Of a stretch of DNA of 64,000 bases, positions 12,601 to 25,450 are shown piece after piece. Within the stretch, counting starts at the first letter, position 1. Each line of letters starts with the position of its first letter. Source of the DNA: Temnothorax longispinosus (lineage: Eukaryota > Arthropoda > Insecta > Hymenoptera > Formicidae). The translations under genes were made by a program, and so were the position numbers. The notes beneath the pieces were generated by a model. It was not told where the DNA came from, ran no database searches, and saw only the letters and a program-made list of their open reading frames with translations. The stretch spans positions 3,258,441-3,322,440 of the forward strand of contig NC_092368.1 of the NCBI RefSeq assembly GCF_030848805.1, in the 5' to 3' direction.

Positions 12601-14140
12601 TTTGCAGGTATTTTTCAACAACGTCGTTATTCGTTACTCTCACCATTATGGTAATGTTAAAAAAAGACCTTCGCGATCTATTTAAAATTTTATCGTCAAC
12701 TTTGTAATAACGAAGGCATATTTGTCGAAGGCATTATTACTGGTTCGAAAATTTGTTTTACATGGAAAACGAGAGATGTTTTTCTACAATTCGTTGTTCT
12801 CAAAATAATCGCGGCATTCTACGAATAGTGGATTAACTAATGTTTTCTAACAATTGTCCGTTAAAGCATTTATTCAAAATAATCAGTTTCACAAATTACA
12901 CCGTTAAGACGTTTTTGTGCATTTTTCAAATAAAATTAAAGATCTACACTTCAAATCAGCGATAAAAAGAAGAAATGCAAATTTTATAACTTTGCGAATC
13001 GAAGTTGCCCTTTAATTTTTGCTGAAGAGTGTATTTGTACAGACGACAAATATATTACATTACGTGACACCTCAAACTTGTCACGAAAGTCTAGACGCTA
13101 GACGGTCACTCCCGCGTCTGTTTCTTTAAGAATTAGCGCGTGTCCATAAATAAGTCGGAGTTTCCTGTTATTTGAGTCTTGTTATTCACGTATATGTATG
13201 CCGACGCAGTGGCTCTCAATAGCGATCATAACTCGTTTTAATGATGATTTTAGGATTTTTTACGAGCTTCTACTCGATTGTAAATAACTTTCTGCAATGT
13301 CGTCGGAGATAACGCGCTTGTCCTTCCACTGCGAATCTTCAATTCCGCAAGACGCTAAATCAGACGAAATCGGGAATTCGGATAAACACGTCCGTCGCTC
13401 GACGCGTTTCCGCAAAGTAGCAGCGGCGCAGAACCGCACCGTCGTCGGGGGATCTCTCGCCGATTTCGACGGCGATCGTAAATCTCGATATCGTGTCGCG
13501 GGCGCGAGCGACACGTGGTCCCGCATGAGCGGCGACGAAACATGCACTTTCCCGGGGTGCAGGTTTGCGTGAGGGCTTGGGCCGATGCGACGGGCGCTAC
13601 CAAGCAACCCAACTGGTAAGATTAATGATCCAATATGGGTACCGCGGCGGTTTCAGACGGCGCACGGCGCGGCGCGGCGCGGCGCGGCCGTTCGTGGAAG
13701 AGATGAGCCTCGGCCTTGCATCTTGCGCGAAGATCTGCCTCCGCTAATTGACTGCGACCTCTTTCACCGCGCCTCTTCCAGCCGAATGGGCCGAGAGCCG
13801 AATGGCGTGACGCGTGTGTAACCGCAAAAATCGCGCGTGCACGCGAAGCCGATCAACGACGGTGGAACGTCGATCTCCAGAGAGTATACGCGTACGGAAT
13901 ACGCTTCCCAAGCTCGGCATCGAAATCCGGAATCGAATCGCGAAATTTAAGATTTTTCCACGTAACGCTGCTGCCAGTCGCAAACCTTGTCGCACGTCGC
14001 GCGATAGTTTCGATATGAGCGATCCAATCGTACAATCTAATACGAGATTGCAATCTGTTTGTTCGGTTCGAGTTCTGAGATTCGAAAAGCGAAAGATGAA
14101 CGATAAGGTGGCCTCGAATAAATTTAAGAGATTACTTTTA
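12601..14140. other. AT-rich then GC-rich non-coding sequence
   Basis: 12600-13060 is AT-rich with nothing recognisable. A 7-bp inverted repeat, CGTGACA with TGTCACG (13063-13085), marks the transition. 13260-14140 is GC-rich with overlapping frames on both strands, and the GGCGC pentamer run is at 13666-13688. Confidence 0.6.
13666..13688. repeat. GGCGC pentanucleotide repeat
   Basis: Four full copies plus a partial copy of GGCGC, directly visible. Confidence 0.92.
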
Positions 14141-14760
14141 CATTAGTTCATTCTCGTTGAATAATATTCGCGTGACTGCTGCTATTATTGAACCATGTAA
14201 AACACGAAAATAACTCTACATTTCGTCGCAATATTATTTTCGGTCGTTTCTCAGTTCACGCCAACTGTCTAAAATTACTTTTATCGCGTTTTCTTGAATT
14301 ATTAAAAATAAATTTAATATTAGAGTACCTACGTGTAAGGTGAAAATATATCGCGATCATTTAACGGGATCGAGAAAAATATTACTCTCAAGAAAATCTC
14401 GTCGATTTAAAGAAATTCTATTTTTAATCGACATATAGAAAATGTAATAAATGTATATTTAATTGTTACTATTCGAGATATGTTGAAAAATATAAAGTCT
14501 TTAAAAGTGTTTATAATTAACTGCACCAAAATATATAAAAAAATTGATATTTCTCACACATCATCATTTTTCAGAAACATTATCATGCACGATCTAGTAG
14601 TGATAAAGTCGTTGTCTTTTAATTGGCTAATACTACGAAGCGCGACTGCGGCATCAACTTTTAAAAATAACAAATCGGAGTACGAAGGAGCTTAGCTAGA
14701 TTTTCTCTAATTGTCACATTTCCTCGCTCCTCGTCCAAGAACGAGTTGCGAAAGGCTGGT

Positions 14761-14780
14761 GCCAGGCAGTCAAGCCTGGC
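14761..14780. repeat. Short hairpin GCCAGGC/GCCTGGC
   Basis: Perfect 7-bp arms around a 6-base loop. Pairing does not extend far enough for a miRNA precursor. Confidence 0.75.
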
Positions 14781-15352
14781 CAGACAATCGCCTGGTACGC
14801 GTGAAAAGAAAAAGAGCCGAGTACTCGGTGGCGGCAATCTATTTATGTAACGCGCAAATCCTGATCTGCATAAATAGCCGGACGTATTACGCAACGTCAT
14901 ATGTAGCGCAGAATTGCCTGGCGCTATACGATGGCTCGTATATAATCGCGGCGTGCAACCCCTCAATAAACCTTTGAGCGCGCTGCGGAAGAAAAACGCC
15001 GTCTCGTTTCTCGTCGTCGACCCATTCGCATCCGTCCGCTCCGCGAGATGTTATAAATTTATCCGCGTACGACACCTCCGCAATAAAACCCGGCAATATT
15101 TAACGCAACGGCGGGGCGTCGTTACCGCCGATCGTAAAATCATTGTGAATCATCGTAAATGACGTGTCTGCCGATTCGAGAATTCCTCATCATTCGAAGC
15201 GATTGAGGCATTTTCAAGCGCGGTCTTTATATTTACGTATTGTGTTGTTTGAAATCGATGAGAATGCAAATTAAATGCTTACCTAATGAACTGTAAATTC
15301 AAAATTGTACATGTAATGTTTCTCGTTCGTTATACAATTGGTTAAATAAAAT

Positions 15353-15445
15353 TTATGTACTTCTTTACAAAGGTTATGTACTTTCTTACGTACATTACAT
15401 CTAATAGGTGAATTATCTTATCTTTAGGTGAATTACCATATTGTA
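15353..15445. repeat. Two adjacent short tandem duplications
   Basis: A 21-bp unit beginning TTATGTACTT occurs at 15353 and 15374. Just downstream a different 20-bp unit beginning AGGTGAATTA occurs at 15406 and 15426. Both pairs are imperfect, suggesting independent slippage events in an AT-rich context. Confidence 0.8.
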
Positions 15446-15660
15446 TATTACATTATACCGTTTATATCGGTCTATTTCGATGGACAGGAGGAAAGACAAT
15501 TATTTTTATTAAAAACATTGAAAATGAATTCATTATTTATGTATTATTTCGGCACATGCGTGATTAATAAGTGCACATTTATGCGCTCGTCATAAATATT
15601 GTCCCGTCATCGCGAAGCCAACATATGAGTCATCGTCACTGACACACTAACTGACTAGAT

Positions 15661-18600
15661 TGTTATTCACCGTTTACCACGTGTTTCCGCAGAATGCGGA
15701 GAGTATGACTCTTTCGCAGAGATCATCCTCGAGAGATACCCTCGTGATGAATCGTCAGTCTAAATTTTCACATGACGATAATTGCTCAGGAAAAAACATG
15801 TCTAAAAAAAAAGCGATTAATAATAAATCATCGGCGGTTCCGATAAGATTTTGTAATAAGGCCGATTAAATCCGGCACGGCGTAATACGGCGAGGAAAAA
15901 CTCGCGTGCGACCCCGTAATTTGTCGTTGCCGCGTAAGTCGCATCTTAAGGCGCACCTGCGTCCTAATTAGGATATTTCGGAAGTCGTGGTCGGCCGACG
16001 GCTGCGTTATAAAAGGGGGCTCGAAGGGCGGGAGGGGGAGCAGAGTACCTACCGCAGAACTGCCAGGAGACAAATGGCTCGTTCATTAGTGCGTGCCTGC
16101 AATAACGATAAACGGGATGTGTACGGTGAACCTTTGACTTCGGAGTGGCTTCGCGGCGAGCGAAGTCCGTGGAATGCTTCCCCGGACTGGCTCTTTATTG
16201 GTGAGAACGACGCGCGTTCGCCAAGTATTTCCAGGTATCTGCAGGTACTGCTGCTTGACCGAGTACACGCGCGTGCAGAACACCGGTAATACTTCGACGA
16301 GCGTGTTTCGAGGGATGGACGTTTGCCTTTTCGAATACGAGAGATACTTGGCTCGCATACCTTTCATGTTTCCAGCGCATGATATACGTGCATCTAGACG
16401 TATCTTATATTTATGTTGAAATTCGCATTAAAGACAGATAACATTAATTAACAGTAATGCGAAAATAAAAGGTTAATTTTAATTGAGATCCTTTTAGATT
16501 CTTCTTCTTTTTTTTCCCCTTCAAGCCGATTCCTGCTTTTAAAACTCGCAGTCTAACAGAATAAATTCCTATAAGTTCCTTTTAAAATCGTCTCTTTCTC
16601 GCAGCGTGTAATTAGAGGTGAGAATATGAGTCTATTCCTTCGCCGGATCTCACGGGCGTGAGAGGAAGCTCATTAAGGAATTCATTAACATAATTCATTC
16701 GCGGCTTTCGGTGCACGCGAGAACACGGTCCGCGTGTTCCATCGCCTTTACATGTTCCGTCGCAGTTGGAAAGAAAAAAAAACCCGCGAGCGCGCTTCGT
16801 CACACTTGGCGCGCGGCGCTCGTTATCGGCGCACACACAATATCGAACTCTCGCGCGTCTCGAAAAATAGAAACGCCGTGCGCGCACACATACGAGCGCG
16901 CGCATACGATACAACAGCCGTCCGTCGTTTCCATGAATGAAACGCGCGCCGGATACGCGCGATTCACATGCACGCACACGCCGGCCTTTATCAATCGTAA
17001 CGAATTCGCACACGCCTCGGCCGCGATGTGACGACGCGGCGCCGATAACGCCGATACGGTTATCGCTGCGACCCGATGTCGCGTCCTCGGCAACGGTTGG
17101 CTTAGTTTTATACAATTCCCCGACAGTCCCTATATAGTCTTCTCCCTTATTCCAGCCGAATGCGAAGGGAGCCGGCGCGGTCGCGCAAATTAGATTGCTC
17201 TCCCGGCGCGCCACGTGCGTGAACGAGACACGCGACGATACCGAAGGCGGTGGGATCCTATAAATCCTTATAAAAATAAACAAGGGAAAAATGTAATTTT
17301 TACTCAAGAAGAAGTAGATACGGAAGTAAAAAATTTAAAAGTAATTCTTGAAAGTGTCTGAGCGAAAAAAAAAGTCGAACCTCCATCCTCTCTTTCGTAA
17401 GGCGTATACGCGAGACGTTTGCATAAGAGTCTTCACCGAACGCGTTTGTCATGGCAAAAGGATTACAAGGGTTACATCGCCGTCATCGTTATCCGGCTGC
17501 GGTCTCGTGTTACACAACGGACGGGATGCTCAAAACGGCTTCCCCTGCGCACAAATGCTTCTCTGCCGCGTGGAAAGAAGATCTATTAAAAGCGGGGCGT
17601 GACTGGAAGACGCGCGCGCTATATTTTTGGCGGGCAAACCCATTGACGGACGCGCGCGTGTTTTAGTCACACGACTTGGTACGGTGCCCGCGGGCGCATG
17701 TTTGCGCAATTAATGTATCACCGAAAATCGTGAAATGTCAGAGTGCCCTCTGTCTTCCTTCACCGAGCGACCGTGTCGTGTCGTAAAAATCACGGCGCCC
17801 ACGATTTTGTTCGCGGAATTTTCGAAGTCAAGGTCGTGTCGGGATAATCGCGCCACGTGGCGCTCGATCGTGGGTGGACTTTGACTTCGTCCAACAAAAT
17901 TCTATTAGTTTCTTGTAATTTTCAGCGCGACCTTTTGAGAGAGAGAGAAAGACGGATTGTAATATAGGTATATCGGTTGGGATTGAACGGAACCGAAAAG
18001 TAATCTTTAGTTGGAAACGACATTCATCGTCTACGTTTTGCAGAATGGGCGGGACTCTCGAGAACAGCGGGACGATTTGCAAGCGAGTGGACTTAACTAA
18101 TCCTGCTGCTCGTCGCAAAACGGTCGATATCTTCCCGCTTCATTCCCGGAAGGCTATCTGGCCTGCGATTGGCGTTGTACGTGCGTAACGTGTGAAACGA
18201 GTTTGCACCTTTTGCACGCATTTTCACGTTCATCGATTCCAGGTATATCCATTCAGCTGAGAGCCGTGCAAATCGCGCGAGCGCAGATACGTGGAAGTTC
18301 GCGCGTGGAGCGGCCCTCTCTCATTCTCTATTTTTTTTTCCACTCTTTATCTCCCTCGCGAGCGCAATGCGCTATCGATTCCGCTCCCGTTTCCGGGAAG
18401 CGTTTGCACAGCCTCGATCAATATTTACAACGGAGACTCGGAGTTCCGATTGCACGCCCCTTCCGATTTGGCCGGAGTCTCTCGCGAGCGCGCCCGTGAT
18501 TCTTGGCCGACTTCCGGTGATATTCACAAAGCGCGGACATTGAGCGAGCATCCGGATGCGTAAAGTCGCGTTTATGGCCCCAATGTACTTTATGGGGTTG

Positions 18601-18690
18601 TTAATGCGATCTCGTCTGTTACCCACCCGTCTGAGGGGACACCGAGCGTTTGCGTCTCGGTATTTAGTGGACGCTCTTATGCAACTCAAG
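15661..18690. other. GC-rich stretch with one candidate promoter
   Basis: Contains the TATA/G-quadruplex candidate at 16008-16289. The longest open frame of the window (16612-17307, minus strand, 231 codons from a TTG) lies here, but it overlaps open plus-strand frames, crosses CG/TG-rich simple sequence at 16800-16990 and resembles no family. A perfect CCACGTGG E-box lies near 17863. Confidence 0.5.
16008..16289 (+). promoter_or_regulatory. Candidate TATA promoter with G4 motif and short ORF
   Basis: TATAAAAG at 16008-16015 is the clearest TATA box I noticed in the window. Four runs of three or more G with short loops follow at 16015-16038, a G-quadruplex motif. A GCAGAG at 16040 lies at roughly the right distance for an initiator, though it only partly matches the arthropod consensus TCAKTY. 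About 32 bases further, an ATG at 16074 in good Kozak context (ACAAATGG) opens a 71-codon frame ending at 16289. A donor-like GTGAGAAC at 16200 could instead end an exon there. The protein resembles nothing I know. The core-promoter parts are seen; transcription is inference. Confidence 0.25.
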
Positions 18691-20069
18691 TCCAGTATAT
18701 GACAATTAAGTAAAAAATAAAATTAATGAATATATTATTATTATATGTAAAATAAGCCTGTTAAAATATTTAAATAAATCTGGCTCATTATAATTTATCG
18801 CTGCTTTAACAAATACATGTCTGATATAATGCGACTATGCATGTATCGTTCTTCTCTTCGATATTATTTAACTCCTGATCTAACTTCTCTTTTGTGTTTA
18901 AAGATTGACGGAGTGCAGTGTCGATAAAAACTGCGAAGCTCCTTCTTCATCGTCTTTTTCTGCCGCCTTGTCTTCGCGCTGGCCTTTTATCCGATGTCTG
19001 TTGTACTTCGTTGCCGCGGAACGTCAATATTGGCGGGAAGTAGGTATCTGTTTTTATCGAGTACACGCCGGTTGCGCTCGATAAGATGTCAGTTTCCTTT
19101 CTCGGGAGTTTCCGAGCGCAGGGGCTTGTCTCGCTACGTAAAAAAACGATACGATGGCCTCGCCACGTGCGTTAATTACTGGCACGTGGTACGCGCGCGA
19201 GCGCGCGGCCCGACGTAATGGAAAATGGTAATAATAGCAAGCGGCGCCGATAATTAGATGCATGCGCAGGCAAGGTAAGGAAAAAAAAGAGCAAGGCCGC
19301 GGCTTGCAACGTGCGATTGCGGTAAATAATCGTGTTATGACATCGCGATTAGAGAAGTAGGAGAATCGACGCGCGCTTCCTTTTCTTTCCACGGAATGCC
19401 GGCCCGCGCGATCCGTTTCGAAAATGCGCTATATGGCGCTAACTGTTAACAGCCTCGACATAAATCAACCGGACGACGAAGGCGCTCGTTATTGAATACA
19501 GTCATTAAAACGCTATTATACCGACTCCTTTATTTAAATGTCACCTCGGCGAAATCTAATTAATCACGCGTGTCCCGCACTATGCGCCGCGCGCGAGAAG
19601 TAATTGCACGCCGCGATCGCGATAAGGAGCATTGATCGTGAGATATCCGAGGTTAGTAAAAGAAAAAGGTAAGTATCCCTTCTCCCCTTTTCACGAGCGC
19701 GGCTCTTACTTTCCCCTAAATCATATGCGCGTCGATATTTACTCGGTAACCACGTTTAATGCACGAGCATCAACCGTTAATTTAACCCATGAATTTAATG
19801 CTCGGATTGTTGACTGTAATATAAAAAGGACACCTGTCGATCTTATAATAGTTTAAGTATCACTAACCTTTTGTCAGTCGGGTCAGAGTCTTATTAATAA
19901 AGATAATATTTTGCTCCGGAAATGTCTCGTAGGGTCAGCAAATGTTCGATGATCCGGCAGAGCGCGGTAGAAATCTCATCGAGTTTTGGTGACATTAATA
20001 ATTTATGGGTGACCTAACGCGGGACGTGAATACGACGTGACTTATCGGTGAATGCGAATAGAGTAGAAG

Positions 20070-20135
<66 letters not shown>

Positions 20136-20720
20136 AATCTTTCGCTCGAGGAGCCTGCGAGGGCGGGTGGCAATTTTGGGCGAAAGGACGGGTCTAAAAA
20201 TGCGCACTGCGACGCGCGTGTAGAACGCGGCCGCGGCGGCACTCTCTCCACGAAGGAGAATTGATTGTTATAGTTCCATAAAATCTGGTACACCGCTCGT
20301 TAGTTGATGACCTAGACGGTGGCCTCGCGAGCACGGAATGTGAATCAGCTGCGCGCGGGGCTCCCACGGGCGTTGTTTACAATGCACCGCGCCGTGCCGC
20401 GCGACTGAAATGCACGTACATACATGCGCGTGTGCACGCACTCATTATCGGAGCGCGCGGTCAGGTGTACGTGCGTGCGTAGTCAGCGGCCGTGCGGCCA
20501 CTTGTACGCAGAAAGGTAAATATAGAAAAGTTGTTTACGGCGGATGGAATGACAGTTAACAATAGTCGATGATAAAAACGGATATTAATAGACGCGGATG
20601 TATCGGCGAGTAATGCCGCGCAAGCCGGGCGATACTATTCTCGTTGTGATTATGCTACATGAAATCTGCGAGAACGAGGCGAGGATATTAATTCCGCGAT
20701 ATGTCGAGCGCGAAATACTG
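18691..20720. other. Mixed non-coding stretch around a long TC tract
   Basis: AT-rich at 18690-18850, otherwise GC-rich. It includes two CACGTG E-boxes about 22 bp apart near 19164-19190, a consensus splice-donor-like AAG/GTAAGT near 19668 without a convincing exon before it, and the (TC)30 tract at 20074-20133. GC-rich CG/TG repeats at 20390-20500 end in another donor-like AAAG/GTAAAT near 20515. Confidence 0.55.
20074..20133. repeat. (TC)30 microsatellite
   Basis: Perfect 60-base TC repeat, the longest dinucleotide tract in the window. It should be highly polymorphic. It encodes the spurious Arg-Glu repeat in two minus-strand frames. Confidence 0.97.
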
Positions 20721-21232
20721 AAGGATGTGTATTTGAGAATATGTCTATACAATAAAGCGCATTAAATAATTTTATAAAGTAATGTAATACCTCAATATAC
20801 CTGTGCTTTTATTGAAATTATTTCAAATCCCCTTTTGTAAAATACAATTATAAATTTTTTCCAATAAAATCCTTACACGACGATACACAGAACAATTTTG
20901 GTTTCGTAAAAAACAAAGATTAGGCTGAAAGATTATAAGAGAATCGAGTTTTCTCGAATAAAACGTGCAATCGCCATACAAAAAAGATAAGACGGCGAAA
21001 CATTATGAATTTCAAATAAACCGATATATGCAAATGCGACATTTATAGGTGCGCGCGCGAGCAATCTTCGAACATTACCGATAATATTAATCAGATGCAA
21101 ACGCGATGAGGCATTGCATTGTTATTTATGTGCGGCCGCCGTTATCCTTGCCGGGTCTCCGTGTCCCTCCGCAATATCTCACGCTTTTCCAAGCGGAAAA
21201 GATTACGTCTCGGGTCTAGCGCGGGTTTACGG

Positions 21233-21246
21233 TTGACCCAGGTCAA
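21233..21246. promoter_or_regulatory. Nuclear-receptor-like palindrome
   Basis: TTGACCCAGGTCAA is a perfect 14-bp palindrome apart from its CA centre. It contains AGGTCA and a diverging GGGTCA half-site, the core recognised by many nuclear receptors. Single-site matches are common, so a role is only a guess. Confidence 0.25.
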
Positions 21247-22301
21247 GGCGAGGACGTCTATTGTCGCAGCGGAGGTTACGACGCGCACAGGAAGCATCTG
21301 ACAAGTGCGGACGGTTCTGCAAATATGGAAGGATGGCCCGGGCAGGATCGTGAGAAATGTCGATGCGCGAGGTCGCGCCAGGGTACACGAAACGCCCAGG
21401 TGCGATGTGGGACTTTCCGAGAGCGCGATTTCCGATTTTTCGAGTACAAATCTTCCTTCGTGTCGTAGCTGGACGATGTTTGCTCGATTTCTTTCTTATC
21501 CGAAGATTTCTCTGAAATACGCGATAATACGAATTACAAGGAAGAAAACAGGACGCAGGAACGAGAACGTCCCTTCTTCGTACGCAATCCGTATCGCACG
21601 TACGTACGTGTTTTCACGATTATCGGATTCGTCCATTTCCGTTGTAACGTGAGAATCCATCGTGGATAAGCGGGATTCGTTTCACCGTTCGAGCGGATGT
21701 TCCACGAAATGGACGCGCGAGTGAGAAGTCCGGCGCAGTTTACTTTGACATGATTGGCGCCTCGGTCTTCACGGCGTCAATCGAACAGTCACGGTAGGCT
21801 TCGAATCGCCGTCATAGGGGCGTGACACGATTCCTCCCACAGATTCCGAGAATGTTATTACTAGCGTTGGGCGTCTACACGTAGTTACGCAAAATGTCTA
21901 GACTGTGTGTGTCATGTCGTCATGTCGCACATCGTCCAAGCTGAGAGGTGACTCATTTGTTGTGAAAGTGACGTTTTGCGCGCAATTGTAATATTGCCTC
22001 TAAAATTGCCTTTCCATTAGATGGATATAAACGGAAAATGGCTGTTTCTTACTCCTTGCCCGTTGCCACGCAAATCAGCGGTCTAAGGTATCTAGATGTC
22101 CGTCACTCAAAATAACAGAGTTAATTAGGGGTAAAATAGGGGTTTAAGCGTGGATCTAGGTATACACAACACGGCCAGATATGCATCACTGATTACACCG
22201 CAGAATGCGATCCGATCGGAGCAATTCCACGTGGCGACGCTTAAGGGCAGTAGGTCAGCCCCCGAAATGGTCAGACGTCCTATTGATCCAGGAGAGAGCG
22301 C

Positions 22302-22328
22302 GAGACAGAGAGAGAGAAAGAAAGAGAG
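22302..22328. repeat. GA-rich simple sequence
   Basis: Interrupted GA/GAAA repeat on the plus strand. A similar purine-rich block is at about 22662-22694. Confidence 0.85.
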
Positions 22329-23780
22329 CGGTCACGCTTAAGTACCGCCATTGCCGATTACTATTATTTAAATTGGTAGGTCGTTAGCGGGGCGCGATCG
22401 CGAGCATAATGATGACGGTTACACGCTTGCTGCTGGAAAATTATTACGTGGATTATTATGGAATATTTCAGGACTGTATCTCGGCGACATTAATATGTGC
22501 AACACACTATTAGGTGAACCGCCGCTAGTTGATTTATACGGCGACATTTGTCAAAGGGAGGCAAACATACCTTGCATAATAATAATCTCGCTCAGGACGC
22601 GTGCAATATTCATGAAAGTGAGGTGGCGCGGTGTATTTTGCGCGAGGGAAACGATACAAGGGTGGAAGAGAGAGAGGGGGAGAGAGAGAAAGAGCGTACC
22701 TACGTAAAATAGAGCCGTTAACATTGGCATATGCAGCCCGGCGTTCGCGTTCGCGTGTTTGCGCGGTTGTATTTAATTGCCGAAACCGCGAGTTAGCGAG
22801 CTCACGCTCGCATTTATCTATGACGGCCGAGCGTCACGTACCGTGACGCCAGATCGTAAGTCAAATCACACGGTGCACGCGCCGGGAAGGAATTACAAGC
22901 CGAGATATTGAGCGCAGCCGCGGAGGAAAGGAAAAAAAAATCGTTTCAAGACCGCGGCGCGTACAGGCGCCGCCGCTCAATTTACGACGGCCTCTCGCGC
23001 CAATTATCCCGCCGCAATTTTTCCGCCGCTCGGATGACAGGCGACTCGCGTGCGCGCGCGTGCCGTACGATAGTAATTACCAGTTGACAATATCGCAGCG
23101 CGCGTAATATTGCCGCTAATAACATACCACGTGAACCCGATACCGCGCCGATTTTCGTAATGCGGCGCGATCGAGCGATATATTTAGCAACACGGGAATG
23201 GATACTTTCCTTCACGGCGATTATCACGAAGGTACACGAGCTGGTAGCACCGTAGCTACTACCAGCGTAGCTCCATCGGGAATACCTCCCGAGTCGCATA
23301 GCACAGTGAGTTTGGTGACTACGACTGTCTATTTGCGGAGCGCGGCGGCATCAGACCGGACGCGACTCATTCCCCCGTGTCTGGGTCGAGTGCAGACGTT
23401 CGGCGGCGACCGAAGACGCCTCGAGCCGACACCAACGGCGCGCGTCGAGTAGGTCAGTCCGGAAATAGTCAAGACAATCGAGTTTTCCTATTAGTCAAGC
23501 GCGTCGGCTCTTCCTCGAGACGTGAAGGAAAAGCGCGACCGGCTTGCTAATGATCGCCGTTGCGCCCGATAGCGCCATTATAATTGCGACGCGCGTTTAT
23601 CAACCGCGAGAGACTGCGGTATTATGTTATATCGTGCCGCTATGAGTTCCCGTTAAGCACATTCGTTTACGGTACGACGGGATTCGTTCCGGCCTCCCAG
23701 TAAGTCGAGCGCAGTCGGTCGTTACAAAGCGGTCATCGGTTTGTTCTATAACGGATGATAGATTATCGCGAAGTAAAAAT

Positions 23781-25450
23781 AGCATAATAATATTTTGCCT
23801 GTATACATCCGACGCAATACGAGTCTTCATATCTGCGTAGGATTTTATGTCCCAGTATCTTTAACAACAGAACTAAATATATCATCGATTATTATTGTTA
23901 TTAAACGCTATATTATATATGAGATTCTCCAACAAAAATTAAATACACATATATTCTCTAATAAAAATAAAGTATCATTTCAGTTATTTTTATTTCCAAT
24001 TCGTAGACGATACTTCCTCGTCGACCTAGATTTCTCGCCGTCTCGTGCGTACCGATCTCTAAAACAATTGCTTAAGCTAAATGATCGCAGCAGTTACACG
24101 TCTTAAATGTCACCACAGAGAATTATTACCCTTGCACATCTCCCGCTCCATTCCGGCGCCAAAACACGGCGCCTCGTGTGCGGAGACGAGGACAACAACG
24201 GATTTCGTCGGAATTCGCTGGCGACCTACTCCTCATTCGCGAATTAGCGAAACGGACGTGGCGCGTGGACATTCCGGTGTCGGAGCTGAGCAGAGTCGAG
24301 TGCGCCGCGGACGACTCCGCTATGAACGATACGCCTTGGATACCGAGGTTTGTCGACGAGGCGACCTGGTCTCGGTGCCGCGTCGCGGCTTAGGGACAGT
24401 GGGTCAAGTAGGTCGTTCCCGCAACGCTCAGACGGCCCGACAAGCGCGCAAGCGGAGATTACGTAACCCTCGGAGGGAGAAAGTCTGCGCTCTCCTTCTC
24501 CTCTCTCCTACCACCAACGCCGCCACCACCGCTATCGCGATCTCCCTCCTCTCCTCCTCCTCCTCCTTCGCCACCACCTCGCACCTTCACCAACGATCGT
24601 CTCCTCACCTCAGCCGCGGATTGTTTACAAACAAATCCTCCCACCTTTCTCAATAGCTTTTACGATCGCGTACGCTACAGCCTGGGCCTGCCTCCCTGGA
24701 TCGACCTGGTCCGTACCGAAGGAACGGTCGACCGAAGCGTGGCGGCAATGTCGCTGCAGCTGGTGGAACTTCACCGAGCAGACTGCATTGCGCAAAATTG
24801 CAGGGAGCCAGGAAAGCGACCGGCCAAAGAAAACGACTCCCGCGTCTGAACGCGTCCTTAAGAAACTGTCCAACTTCTCTCCCGCGCCCGCCACACTTCC
24901 GTCGTCCCACCATGTCTAACTCGATTCCCGTTCCATTCTACGTTACGTACAGTTCCTTCCCTCGCCTCCTCGCCACCGTTATTTCTCTTGCCGATACTTC
25001 TCTTTACCGCCGCCGTCTCCATCCCTCATCTTTCTTGCGCGCATCTCTCTCTTTCTCTTTTCCCCCATCTCACTTAACGCCGCCGCCATCGCGAGCGTTG
25101 TCGTTTCAACCTGGAATCAACTGCGAAACTCCTTCGAGAGTGAGATAGGATGAAAAGAAAGGAGGAAGGGAAGGAGGTGGTCGATGTAGAGAAGAGAGAC
25201 CCGGGGACGAGCGAACGCGCAACTCCGCTTACTTTGCTTTTTACAGTCGCGTTCCAGATTCCCCGGAATCCGGTGCGCGTTCATAACTGTAGTTAATTGT
25301 TGTTTAGGTCGCCGGTACCTCTCCGTGGCAATGAGCGGCGGATAAAGACGGAACGCTGCTGACTGTTTCCGGATCGACGGGCTTTTCGCGAATCGATGGA
25401 TAGAATAAAAATACAATTCAAGTTTTATATCGAAGAAACTTCGAGACACA
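23781..25450. other. Pyrimidine-rich stretch with candidate exons
   Basis: AT-rich to 24080, then GC-rich with marked C/T bias on the plus strand from 24480 to 25130. A plus-strand frame open from 24085 to 24393 and another from a good acceptor (polypyrimidine tract then AG at 24655-24656) to a stop at 24847 have balanced, protein-like composition. An ATG at 24912 in strong Kozak context (CCACCATGT) opens a 78-codon Ser/Pro/Leu-rich frame to 25148. Minus-strand frames are open across the same bases, so openness is weak evidence. I recognise no family in any frame. Confidence 0.35.
24550..24567. repeat. (TCC)n run
   Basis: Short TCC trinucleotide repeat inside a longer C/T-rich tract (24480-24600). 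Confidence 0.9.

Larger units (their letters stand above)
14141..15660. other. Mostly AT-rich non-coding stretch
   Basis: AT-rich at 14140-14640 and 15200-15600, with a short GC-richer segment between. It holds a 7-bp perfect hairpin (14761-14780) and two adjacent short tandem duplications (15353-15445). No gene supported. Confidence 0.6.
20721..23780. other. Non-coding stretch, AT-rich at start then GC-rich
   Basis: 20720-21050 is AT-rich. The remainder is GC-rich with purine-rich segments at about 22302-22328 and 22662-22694. It includes a nuclear-receptor-like palindrome (21233-21246), a 14-bp palindrome CACGTACGTACGTG (21597-21610), and a small hairpin at 23230-23256 with GCTGGTAG/CTACCAGC arms. 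No gene supported. Confidence 0.55.

Noticed and set aside
15650..15675. TGACTAGATT matching the miR-279/996 seed
   Set aside because: The remainder of the mature sequence does not match and no hairpin arm pairs with it.
16612..17307. Longest open frame in the window (231 codons, minus strand)
   Set aside because: It begins at TTG, overlaps open plus-strand frames, crosses CG/TG-rich simple sequence and resembles no family. Length is plausible by chance in GC-rich DNA.
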